This document shows, one piece after another, positions 12,401 through 22,000 of a stretch of DNA of 64,000 nt (within the stretch, counting starts at the first letter, position 1; the number at the start of each line of letters is the position of its first letter). The DNA is taken from the NCBI RefSeq assembly GCF_026151205.1, contig NC_087078.1:13313118-13377117 (forward strand), given 5' to 3'. The notes beneath the pieces were generated by a model. It was given only the letters and a program-made list of their open reading frames with translations, searched no databases and was not told the DNA's origin. The translations under genes and the position numbers were made by a program. The stretch comes from Bolinopsis microptera (Eukaryota > Ctenophora > Tentaculata > Lobata > Bolinopsidae).

Positions 12401-15028
12401 AGGGCGAAGTTACCCTGCAATATGGGGTAACTTCGCCATTCTGAAACTATACCATATTCGGTGCTAAGCACCATACCACTCGAAACTCAATTATATTTCC
12501 TTGATATACCTGCCAATTTTACTTATCTAGCTCTAGCCTGCGTGTTACAATGGGCAATTTGGTCGCCGGGGTAACATCGCCATGCTGTGGGTAACATCGC
12601 CGGGATGAAGTAGAAATGTAGTCGAACTTCGCCAATACACGTGCGTGACTTTGCCAGCCGCGCGCGAATTTCGCGCCAAACTTCGCCGAACAGATGGGAT
12701 CAGAAGAGGGTAACTTCGCCACACACAAATTTGAAAACTTTATAATATCAGTTGTGTGCATCATGGCTAACTAAATTCGCCCTTAAATGAACAGGACATA
12801 TGCTAATGATGTCACACAGAATTTATTAAGGATATAATTGTAAAATATGGGAAATATGCAAGCAGGAAATTTTAGCCACTTTATTGCATTATTTCATGTT
12901 GCCTGAGTTTAATTAACATCGTAAACGTTTATTTTTGAATAGGAATACCTTTATAACCATTTGTTCAACACAATACTATACAAAAACTCGATCTCCTAAC
13001 AATTCAAAACCGTAAAATGATTATTTGAAAAATAGTGGCGAAGTTCCCCGACACGGCGATTTTACCCCAATCTACGGTACAGGGACATTGTGTTTTCTTG
13101 CAATGTTGCGGTTAACTCAAATATGTATGGAATTTATTCCCCTTTGCGGGATATATTAAGACGCAATGAAACTATATCCGCCGGAAGAACTTATGATATT
13201 ATCAACGTGACAGAAAGCGGGCCGAGCCTTAACTCAGTGCTATTGACTGCATTTTAACTAACATTAATTAAAGTCTAAAGACATAATGTGTCAATAAAAT
13301 AAACTTTAGGTCGCCTAGTAATCAGGTTATTTCAAAGGGCAAACACGGGTACCTTCGTTTGTTCGCTCTTCAAACTCACCATAAAAATACGATACTTCCC
13401 ACGCCCTATCGACCACATATTTCACGGTACCTGACTTTCCCTCTTCGGTAAATAATCCCTCGCTAATCTTGGGTAACTCATCTCAAAATGGAAATTCAGC
13501 TACAAATCTTATTAGATGGGTGACGCTGCATATTATTATAATTTTTGCGGTGGCTTTCTGTCATATTCCTGCAAAATCATGGAAATTATTAAGTCATAAA
13601 AATAAGATTTACGTTGTTCCAAGCGAGCGAATTAAATCAGAATTAAAATATTATTTTATTGTAAAATGCAAACATTGGGTTTTGGCGACATGCCATGAAA
13701 AAACACTAATTATAGTTCTACGGAGGAAAAAATCGGGCGATAGGAGGGCGGGGCGGCCTGTTGCTTTGATGAGTTTGACTCAATTCATATCTTTCAAAAC
13801 TTGTGCACGCATCGGCATATATGCATATTTATATTATCAGTAAAAAGAATTACGTCATATTTCAAAGTACCTGTTTCCTGTACACGTGGATATATAACTA
13901 GATTTCAGTCTTTGCTGTAAGGGAGGGTTCCAACATTACATCAATATTTTAAGGGGGTTTGAAATGCTGAAGCTAATTTTAATACAGTAGCGATGTTGCA
14001 AAAAACTGAGTGGAGGCCCTCACTGGAGGGGTCAGAAGAAAATTGGTTGAATTTTGTTCATAATAAAACGTTCATAACTATTTATATACACCTTAACAAA
14101 TGTACAAATAGTCCTAATTCCATTCCGTATTCACTTTTTCGCTACGAAGGATCAATTAAATTGTGACATAATCAACAAAAGCACTTGCAGAGCACTCACC
14201 TGCACTTGCGCAGCACTCACCTGTAATTGCACAGACTGATTGCGGTTTCTAACTCCCAGACTGTTTATCTAATTTTCTGGCCTGCTAAACTTAAGCTCTA
14301 AACTTAACTCACTCTTCTACTAATCTCGCTTCAACCACAAAGGCTCTCGTCGTTGGCCAGAAGATGAGAACATTGTCCACCCCGACCGTAGCGGTACCTG
14401 ATTCCATGATTTTGGGACACTAAACGGCTTCTCTGTACCCTGAGTTCACTCTAAGTCTAATTCCTGACCGTAACAAATTGTGTGCGTGACCCGTTACAAA
14501 AAACTGCAGAACATTGTGCCGGTCTGGCGACGATGAGACAGAGTATGCATTGCCTTGCCCCCCCCCCCCCCCCCCCATCGCTCTACAATGTAAAAATGAG
14601 ATCACAATGAAAAATGAGATTGTCTGCCTAAATTCTTACACTAATGGACTAATGTGGCATGAGATACACCAAAATCTGATATTCTATAATCTGACATTCC
14701 TGTAGGAAAAGTCTGAAATGTTTCAGCCTTGAGTGATTGCGCGAAACGGATGGGTAATGGACCTGGTGTTAGGTATATTAGCAAGGGTCTAAGAACTTAG
14801 TCCATGTCATTTTCAAGGGGGCTTAGGATAGGATTCTGAATTTTATGAAAATTGAGTTATACCTTCGGGAAGGATCGAGAAGGAATTTAGCAATAAAGAT
14901 CAAATTTAATAAGAATTATTCTCCTCAGATACCACGGACGAGAGCCAGCTGCGTCTGCTGCGACAGGAAACAAGAAGCTCCACAAGACGGAGTATAAGAA
15001 AATGATGGACGACAGTTTCGCTCTGTGA
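401..15028 (+). CDS. OGDH: 2-oxoglutarate dehydrogenase E1 component (3' 19 exons, 5' truncated by window)
   Basis: ThDP-dependent E1 of the mitochondrial 2-oxoglutarate dehydrogenase complex; it decarboxylates 2-oxoglutarate and passes the succinyl group to E2 lipoate in the TCA cycle. I joined exons by homology and frame: 401-501, 891-948, 1574-1734, 1929-2102, 2275-2454, 2674-2802, 2975-3131, 3415-3590, 3791-3904, 4127-4264, 4490-4610, 5512-5649, 8309-8436, 8654-8779, 9266-9375, 10308-10485, 10723-10839, 11710-11804, 14929-15028. All introns are GT-AG and all phases agree, giving about 832 residues ending DDSFAL-stop. Visible motifs: [33 protein letters not shown] (conserved active-site region), [10 protein letters not shown] followed by VVNNQ (ThDP/Mg binding), [70 protein letters not shown] and [12 protein letters not shown]. 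These fit OGDH better than DHTKD1. No frameshift or missing motif is seen. Intron 12 (5650-8308) contains a GPCR gene on the other strand. Confidence 0.96.
5825..6012. repeat. degenerate AT-rich tandem repeat in OGDH intron 12
   Basis: Five or more imperfect copies of a unit like ttactgagataatttactt, separated by variable gatact-type spacers, lie just 3' of exon 5512-5649. Copies differ by substitutions and small indels, so this is an old minisatellite-like array. It has no coding potential. Confidence 0.7.
6196..6290. repeat. 9-bp minisatellite (TTTTTATAG)n
   Basis: About ten uninterrupted copies of a tttttatag unit, two of them one T shorter, lie in OGDH intron 12 between the AT-rich array and the 3' end of the nested GPCR gene. 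Homogeneity suggests recent slippage. Confidence 0.9.
6618..7529 (-). CDS. rhodopsin-class (family A) orphan GPCR, intronless, nested in OGDH intron 12
   Basis: A 303-residue protein from a true ATG with seven hydrophobic segments: about 10-33, 43-66, 82-107, 121-143, 173-201, 219-247 and 271-291. Family A landmarks are present: G25-N26 in TM1, N51-D52 in TM2, C82 at the start of TM3 with C158 in loop 2 (likely disulfide), and N285-P-I-L-Y289 in TM7. The TM3 end reads [12 protein letters not shown], so the DRY arginine is kept (R107) but D and Y are replaced by T residues. The C-tail is very short, about 12 residues, with no palmitoylation cysteine. Ligand and G-protein partner cannot be read from the sequence. 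It resembles the large intronless orphan GPCR expansions of cnidarians (inference). A TATA-like motif lies about 130 bp upstream, and the gene opposes the host gene's transcription. Confidence 0.9.
   Translation of the reverse strand: MDFNRAADVTYGIICCFCFIIGTSGNVASFLFFRSKRRDISRSIYMMITTNDIVISVAILPVGISFLSKRQPGILFGGQFGCAAWFYVWDISVALSIFLVICLSITRTVSLSKPFKHQKSKYLIVAVVVYFLLKSARTIGLLLQDGPEIIFYPWYSRCVLFIANNKDVITTMVVLVSDNLVYTAPAVVVATSCVLSVVLLTGRRNRHVQQRELQKSRNRATVTILLFALVYGVCNIALVVNYILWTYSWSAGMLRWYFSLYWFDKQRYYFNTTHNLLLAANSAANPILYFWRMPSLREFVKGI
7659..7667 (-). promoter_or_regulatory. candidate TATA box of the nested GPCR gene
   Basis: On the minus strand the sequence reads CTTTATAAA, centred about 130 bp upstream of the GPCR start codon. 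That would place transcription start near 7630 with a 5' UTR of about 100 nt. Only motif match and position support it. Confidence 0.35.
8819..8981. mobile_element. 163-bp MITE with TTA target duplication in OGDH intron 14
   Basis: Terminal inverted repeats begin GGGTTCGTTCACATATTACG at 8819 and end with the complement of GGGGTCGTTCACATATTACG at 8981; each continues TAATCA, about 26 bp with one mismatch. TTA lies on both sides (8816-8818 and 8982-8984), consistent with a 3-bp target duplication. The interior has poly-G runs and no ORF. Related degenerate sequence occurs near 42095-42190 and 18625-18645. Superfamily not assigned. Confidence 0.8.
10921..11150 (+). repeat. degenerate dispersed repeat, partner of the 59.2-59.5 kb element
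   Basis: This stretch shares long similarity with 59209-59440, including ctgatagaggggagtgatat, gtcaaaggtcagc and cgccctgaaaatcgagtct. It begins with ggggtcttcat, like the left terminus of the 59207-59511 element, but its right terminus is missing and a different foldback sequence follows. It lies in OGDH intron 17. Confidence 0.7.
11175..11341. repeat. 167-bp foldback (inverted repeat) in OGDH intron 17
   Basis: Outer arms are cgggccagaattt (11175-11187) and its complement (11329-11341). Inner arms form a near-perfect hairpin around ttcgattttgaaaatcttgg near 11230-11255 and its complement near 11275-11302, with one 1-nt indel and a loop of about 20 nt. The open frame across it is a by-product of the palindrome. 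Probably a non-autonomous element. Confidence 0.6.
12224..13077. mobile_element. 854-bp TA-flanked non-autonomous element in OGDH intron 18
   Basis: Termini are CCGTAGAATGGGG and the complement of CCGTAGATTGGGG. TA lies on each side (12222-12223 and 13078-13079), as with Tc1/mariner or pogo-type insertions. The interior repeats the motif GTAACTTCGCC or close variants at least six times on + and inverted near the right end, a subterminal-repeat layout. No transposase is visible. A fragment, atattaagacgcaatgaaac, recurs just outside at 13149 and at 4689 in another intron. Confidence 0.75.
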
Positions 15029-15690
15029 TCTGGACTACCTATCATGTCCTGATCAGCCCCTCTGTGGCTATAGCAGCCGAATTATCGTCAATATGGGATT
15101 TATAATGGGTTTCGATAACAACGTGAAACTGAGATTGTTTTTGAATATTTATAGGTTTTAGCCGTAGTTAAGTTGAATTATTATATTAAAATAGTTTTCA
15201 ACACAATTATAAACCTTAAATATGGCCCTATTATTTATTAAAATCGCTTTTAACACGATGGTTATTTCGGCGTCATGAAGCATGTAACTTTAACAAAACT
15301 GCAGTATTTTCTGGGAATATTTGAGTTCGTAAACCACAGAGCTGCTTAAGTTTTTGTCGTGGGCCCGGAGCAACCGAGTTATCCGCAGAATGTGACTGTG
15401 AACCTAATTTAAGGGGAGACAATTGCGATTTGGGCATATTTATTGTGCCCCCTCGAACCTGTTTGTTCGGTGGTATAATGTAGGTAGGTCTGTACTCAAC
15501 TGTGGGTTAGGATCTATCGATGATAAACATCAAGCACTTTTGTAAAGTTGTAAAGTATTTTGGAACTATTTAAGAGATGTTATTTGTAATATCCGTTTGA
15601 CTGCTGTCAATCCTTATTTTTTTCGCCCACCATACACTGTCATGTTCTTTGTTATGAAAATAAATGAGATCATCGAATAAAAAACAAATA
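15029..15690 (+). promoter_or_regulatory. OGDH: OGDH 3' UTR with polyadenylation signals
   Basis: AATAAA occurs at 15659-15664 and 15676-15681, about 640 nt after the TGA at 15026-15028. These are the first good signals after the stop. Cleavage is expected within about 30 nt downstream. Confidence 0.65.
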
Positions 15691-16144
15691 CAGTGTCCCA
15701 CATTCACTGTTCGGCAGGGGATGATTAAATCCTTGATTTAATCAGATTCAAGTGAATGCAAAGTGAAACAGAGGTATGCACACCATGAAGCATTTACATT
15801 GTCCAGTGCCCCGTAATGACTAGGATCACAAATTCGATTGTACGTTGTATTCCTAACCTGGTGGGTTGTGTTATCAGTGTTCCGGTTATAGCAGGGAAGA
15901 TGGGACAAATACTCAGTGTGTGTGGTCAGACTGCACTGCTCGCTCGTGGTGCTGTAGGATTTAGAAAGAGATCTTAATGGGGAAAATAATCTCCAAATAT
16001 GGTGAAATATTTCCACGATATTCTTGTATTTCTGTGAAATAATTTCTCCCCTTTCTCAGTTTCTCCTAGATGGTGAATGTTCAGAGCGCATTGATATAAC
16101 CAAATGTAATCGCACACAAGAGCCAGGCTGCAGCCGCTACCTTG

Positions 16145-16400
16145 GGTGCCCGCTACATGTGGCATTACAGTGTTCACAGAACTCCCAAACTCGATTAGAT
16201 AATACGAGAAGAGACCCGGGGTGTCCAATGGGTGAGCAGGACGAGTTCACGTGATCTGACTTGAAGATCACGTGATATCCACCACAACCAATCGTCTCCA
16301 GGATACCTCGTTCTTCTGCAAACATCACGTGACAGTCGTCAGGGTAACGACTGGGTAACCATGGACACGTGACCCGGCGATCCAGGGCCCTGGTTGGTGA
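16145..16400 (-). other. candidate cysteine-rich coding exon, unassigned
   Basis: On the minus strand an open frame encodes a Cys-rich segment that includes CPWLPSRYPDDCHVMFAEER, then GILETIGCGGYHVIF and CEHCNATCSGH, seven cysteines in about 75 residues. A possible acceptor (aaccag before ggccctgg) and donor (caag before gtagcg) bound it. The segment is clearly more GC-rich than its surroundings, which favours coding. I do not recognise the domain, and no neighbouring exon was identified. The plus strand also has an open frame here, so chance cannot be excluded. Confidence 0.25.
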
Positions 16401-16444
16401 GCTTGGGTCCGGTGTTTTCATTGCTGCTCCCCTCAAACCACGTG
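16248..16444. promoter_or_regulatory. cluster of five CACGTG palindromes
   Basis: CACGTG hexamers start at 16248, 16269, 16326, 16366 and 16439, five in 197 bp, the first two 21 bp apart. CACGTG is the canonical E-box for MYC/MAX, USF and related bHLH factors. Three of the five fall in one reading frame of the minus-strand candidate exon as His-Val codons, so coding repetition is an alternative explanation. Confidence 0.4.
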
Positions 16445-19010
16445 TTTTTCTGGCCGGCGCTTACTTTTTGTGAAATGCTCTCTCCACGCCATGTTGTTAA
16501 ATAAATACCTGCAGTTCCTAGTATATGGGAGTGCAGAGAACACACCTATAGTCCAACACGTATAACACTACCTGCTGCTTTGTTATACCCCTCTTTTTAG
16601 ATTTATATTGTCTGCACTTTTAACCTTATATGTGCCTACTGCTTCAAGTATACGTCACCGAATGACGTCATTCAGTGTCAATATAGCAGTGATGTAATCG
16701 CGATGACGTCACACTTTTAGGTCATCAAGCCAGTTATAAACCTTATTATTATTGGTGAATTACATCATGCTGACGCATCACCAAAAGTTTTACGGCACTT
16801 TTGCAATGCTTTTAATTCCGAAAATTCGATAAAGATGTTGTCACATTCTTTGTGATTTACCTTTGGTGGGTTTATTTTACTTAAGCGTGACCACAAAACT
16901 CCAAAGATATCATTACTGATATTTCGATATTTCATCTTGATGATCACGATTATTTTCGATAATATAAAGAGTTGCAGCCTGCAAGTATAAATCGTTTAAC
17001 TACACTTTACTGTCAAAAGCTTAATGGATCATTATTCTACCTCTCATTTTTTATCATTTTCCTTTTATTATCCTATAACTTATTGTTATTTTGTATAAAA
17101 GTATTAACACTTTTATTGTTCTTGTAGGCTTGCCAATTCTCTAAGGCGAATGTCAAAAACATGACAAATAATCTGTCCTTCACTAACCTGTTAACCAGAA
17201 CTTACAACCGTAACACAACGATTTAAAGTTTACTGTCAAAAGCTTAATATGTTATTTAATTCTTGCTTCTACCAAGTCAAAATAATCGATAATATTTATA
17301 AGTAAGTTACTTGAAATGGTTCTTAATCAAAGGTACACTGTCGTGACGTGTAGTTGCACAATGCACTATTAATAGGTCAAAAATATGTGGAATCTGAAGT
17401 ACTAGTTCATGTTTAGCGAATCTTGCAAATGCAACTGAAGGACTAGAAGTTAAACTTAACCTTTTTACTATAAAAAGCATGCATACCATAAGAGAAACAG
17501 TTTGCATTGGTTTTAGTTTAACTGATACGGCGGCCGACTAGATGGCCCAAAGTTTACAAATACAGCCCACATTTTGATTTATTTATTATTATTTTACATT
17601 TTCGCGGTTCTCAACTGTTATTGATTTTCGAGTGATGAGTGGAATTTCGCCCGTGTTCCACAGTGTGCCAGCCGTCAAATTTACTTAATTACTGTTAAAA
17701 GCAGTACAAGTTTGCCACTCAACCTGCACAGTATCATTTACGGAGTAAAATAAAACCAAACTTGCTACAAGTATCCCTCTTAGTCTTATGATCTTGAAGC
17801 AATTATAAAATGTAACGGCCGAATTTGAAATACGCTTCAATCGACAATTTTCTATTCATTCTACTTTTATTTTTAATAAACTATTTAAAATACTGAGATA
17901 TTACAGGCTTTAAGTTTAATCGCATTTTGTTCATTTATTTCATATTTTATTCTACTTAATAACAAGTATCATGCCTTATACAGATAATATTTTGTGATTA
18001 TAAATCGTTGCCGAACTATAAATATGATTATTACTTTTTTGTGAACTATGGATTTTTTGACCTCTATATTTTAACGCGAAAAATTACTTTTTCACACCTT
18101 CAAATATTGTCTAAAAATAATAGGTCCAGGAGGCCGTTAGCGACCGGAATATTAGCCAGGAACTATTTCAGCCGAACAAGTTAGAACCGTTTATGAAATC
18201 TTGCAATGTCCTATACTATAATATCATATATACCTATATATGTCTTCAACATCTTGTAAACTTATGGATGTTACTGACAGTGACGTTAATGATGTTTTAA
18301 TTTCAAATTAAACGTGGTATGAGAAATATGATTGTTGAAGAATTGAATTTCTTCTAGGAGCATAACAGCTATTACAAAATACATTTATTTAAAATTGCAA
18401 CATTGTTATTCCTCCTTTGCTAGTAGTACGGTTACGAAACACTTATCTAAATAAGTAAATTTTAGTTTAAACCTAGCCAGTGTTTACAAATAATCTCTCG
18501 TTGGATACGTCACCTATCAGTATCTGCAGTTATCAGTAACTTTGTTTTATACATATTGCAATTTCTACGGCTTCTATTTCTCTTATAGTTATACATATGA
18601 CAATTTTTCATGCCAAAAGAGGATCGTTCACACATCACGTCAGCGACTTTTTGGCTATTAATTGAGACCCCATCCCTCCACGCCTCTCTGACCTGTCAGC
18701 AGCTGTAATGTGTAATTTTTGAGTGACCCCTATCTTCTACAAACGGTGGTAATTGCCAAAAACAACCCCTCAAAAGTGCTTCTTTGTAACACTGCCCACT
18801 GGTCATTCATTTGTTACGAGGTTCACTAAGTAGTCACTAACCAGCTAAGTGATACTGATAGTGGCTAGTTGGAGAACTTTAACCTTTAAACAACGTACAT
18901 AGTAGTTAAATCCTTTGTAGCCAGTTGTGACTATTTAGCTTACCTCGAAACATCTAGTCTTCTAAGATTTTGGAGAGGTTCGCTGTTCATCAGCCTCATG
19001 ATAAGATAAC

Positions 19011-19094
19011 ATTTTTGGGATAATATCCGGTAGATAATAACAGTAGTTTCACTTGTCCTACCTTCTCTCTTCTACCGGATATTATCCCAAAAAT
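19011..19094. repeat. perfect 23-bp inverted repeat (hairpin, 38-nt loop)
   Basis: Left arm 19011-19033 (begins atttttgggataatatcc) and right arm 19072-19094 are exact reverse complements, separated by a pyrimidine-rich 38-nt loop. Complementarity continues imperfectly outward (gataac / attatc). Could be a tiny MITE, a cruciform-forming site or a small-RNA hairpin precursor. No second copy was noticed. Confidence 0.7.
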
Positions 19095-22000
19095 CATTAT
19101 CTAGTCTTCTGTTAGAAATAGTAAACTCTTCCCGGACCTCTCTTCCAAAACCTCTCGTGGTCGATCCCAAAGTTGAACTTGGCGTTGAAAAATTATGGGG
19201 TCTGCCGTGATTTGACTTTTTCAAATCACAATTCTGTTGACAAATCCATTTCACCTCCATTTACACAACATGATTCTCATTCATAACAAATTTCTGAACA
19301 TCAGAATTAGAAAACCGTCTTTACACGTGGCAGGTTACAAAAGTTTGAATTTTAGGCGGTCGTCCCACTGCAGCTCACTCAGAACATAGCTGCATTTTAT
19401 CGAATGATAGGTTATCCCTTGCACTGATTGTTTAAACCGAAAATGAATGAAATTGAATGAATCTCACTCGTATTCATATCGCACCTCATGACTAATACTA
19501 GCCATGGAATCAGGGATAATCGGTGGTGGAATTTCTGCGCCATGCTCTGAAATGGTCCTGGTACTAGTGCTACCAACACCAGTACAGGTTCCTGTATCAA
19601 TCAGTCAGTTGAGAGTTGTGTCTACTGCAATATCATTAAAGAAAATCCACAATCTGTCCTTCTCAAGTGACTTATGATGTGATCAATCAGTCACCTGATA
19701 TTTCTTATTCTGACAAATCTCCCAATGAGCGTAAACTCTTGCTATAACGAGTGAAGTTGATTGGAAATTGAATCCTGGATCACTGATCAGGCAATCTTGA
19801 GATGGTTCCAGAAACGAAATTCTACCATCCAAGTCAGTGCTGACAACAGCAAATCTTGATGATTTTGTGGAAGGACCCATTTTGTGGAAGGACCCAGAAA
19901 AATGCACAAAACTTGTTGCAAATTAATGTTTTGTAGGAATTCCAATCGAATTTTATTAAAGTTCTAGAATGTCCCGTCGGACTCGAGACACTTCCATTGT
20001 AAATTCTGGGCTGAAATTGGATAAATAATCATCGGTCCTAGAGTGGGACGTTCGTAATTTAGCATTTCAAGCCGAATTCCCAAGACATACCGATAAGCGA
20101 GCTATCATTACTGTAATTTGCTAATGGGAAGCAGGCGGTCGTGTTTAAATTCATTCCAACCCACATCCAGGCACTACTACAGGACTCACTATGACGATAA
20201 CAGTGCAGGGTTTGTTTTGGTGGAGGTGGTGCGTTGGGAGCACTCACCCTGGCTCCTTGTAGTCTCTCCGCAATGGATTACTTTTATCCGAAATCGCATT
20301 ATCTGGCCGGGAAAAATACCAGCTCGCTTGCTCTCGTCCCAAAATAGAAATCGGAGGGACTTGTTTGCGTTAGGTGATTAGTAGCTCGGTAGCAGTCCAG
20401 GGGCGATGTGATTGGAGGACTGTTCTGCGATCTGAGCAGTGATTGGCTAAGGGGCCGGAACTAGATCTGAGCCACAAATTACCTGGGTATATGACAAACA
20501 GATCGGGGGCTAAGAGGAGCGATCTTTTAGCAAATTAGGGGTCAGATCAGGAAAACGAGGTCTGATTGGAAGGAGGTGGTCACGTGATGAAGACAACGCA
20601 CCTGATTGGTGGAGCAGATTTTGTTTGCACTTCATGTTTACATAAGCCTGCTCCAGTGAGCTCCGGTCGACTTGGTACAACTTATCATGCACCAAATTCC
20701 GGGCCTCTGAGCTGTCAGGTGTCTCGTGAGGAACCTGACTGAACTCGTCACCAGCTTGCTTGTCATGAACCTTCACAATATCCTGTCCTGGGATACTGCC
20801 AACATCGTCATTCAAAAACATTGTCATCTCCTTTGGTTAGCTCACTATTTTTCTGCAGCAGTTGTTCCGAGACTGGATCGCGTCTGTTTGGCGAAGTTCC
20901 ACTACCAGGTTGTAAATGTGAACTTGATCGACTTGTTGATCAGTTCATGGAGGTCATATTTTTCTTTCCAACCACTTTTGCTCAATTTCTTAGAACGAGG
21001 CCTAATTTTAGAAATCTCATTGTGGATTGGTATTCATCAGGCTTATCTGACCTAGGTTTAATTGTCTCCTAGTTACCTACTGAGAAATATTGCAGAGATT
21101 TGTCAGGTCGGGGCGCCTGGGGACCTGACTTGGTTCGTTTGTGCTCTGTTCACCTCTGAGTGACTCACTCCATCTCCTAAATATATTAGTATTTTGATAT
21201 TGATTAGAGGCCCGCTCTATTAGATTAAGTTCACATTTCCATTAAGTCACCATGGAAACTAAGTACAGAGCCATTGTTAAGGGGAGAGACAGTGGTTTCG
21301 TCCTCTATTATTGGCGTTATACCAAAATAAGGAGGTAAACTTTCTCGATTTTTAGTTTCCTTGAGTTTGACCCGTGAACTTTCCTCCCCTAATCCTGGCT
21401 CTTCATGATCTAATTTGTGGCAGCCATTTATCATCATTATTTGAGGGTGTAGTCAACCGTAAATAGGAGCTAATTTGAGTGGGGGTTGGTTTTAATAGAG
21501 TCTCCAAAGACGCACCAGTAATCTTATTGGATTACTATTTGTTTCGCAAACTTAAATTACTTGTGTCTTTGCAGTGTCCTTAACTAGATTAGTGACTCTA
21601 GAATCAAATCTGCCAAATAAGTAAGTACAGTCAATAATAAGCGTCATTAGTAATTAGTTAACCCACTATTTGTTCTAGATGATGCGAAATGTAACCAAAA
21701 ATTGTTTTGAAGGACCCGGAAAAATGCAATTATTTTGCAGTCAATATTTTCTCGATTACTACCACCTCAAAAATTGCCTGTGTTGAATTGGTATGGAAGC
21801 TAGAATATTTTGTTGAATATAATTATTCCATCTCTCGGTATAAACCCCAGCTCCATTGTTTGGATTCCACTGAAAATGACACGTAATACGGATTTTCTCC
21901 TCAGTCAACCTCCACATGACACAGGCAAAGCTCAAATTGAAAATTGGTGGCCCAGAATAAACTTATAAAGAAATTTGGAGCAAGTAAAAACGCGGGAAGC

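Noticed and set aside
12519-12764. Minus-strand ORF inside the 854-bp TA element
   Set aside because: It translates the repeated GGCGAAGTTACCC boxes; no transposase features.
20510-20827. Minus-strand ORF of 105 codons starting MTMFLNDDVGSIPGQ, with a possible donor after NLLHQ
   Set aside because: Composition is protein-like, but I could not find partner exons or a domain, and a plus-strand ORF overlaps it. Worth an RNA-seq look, not an annotation.
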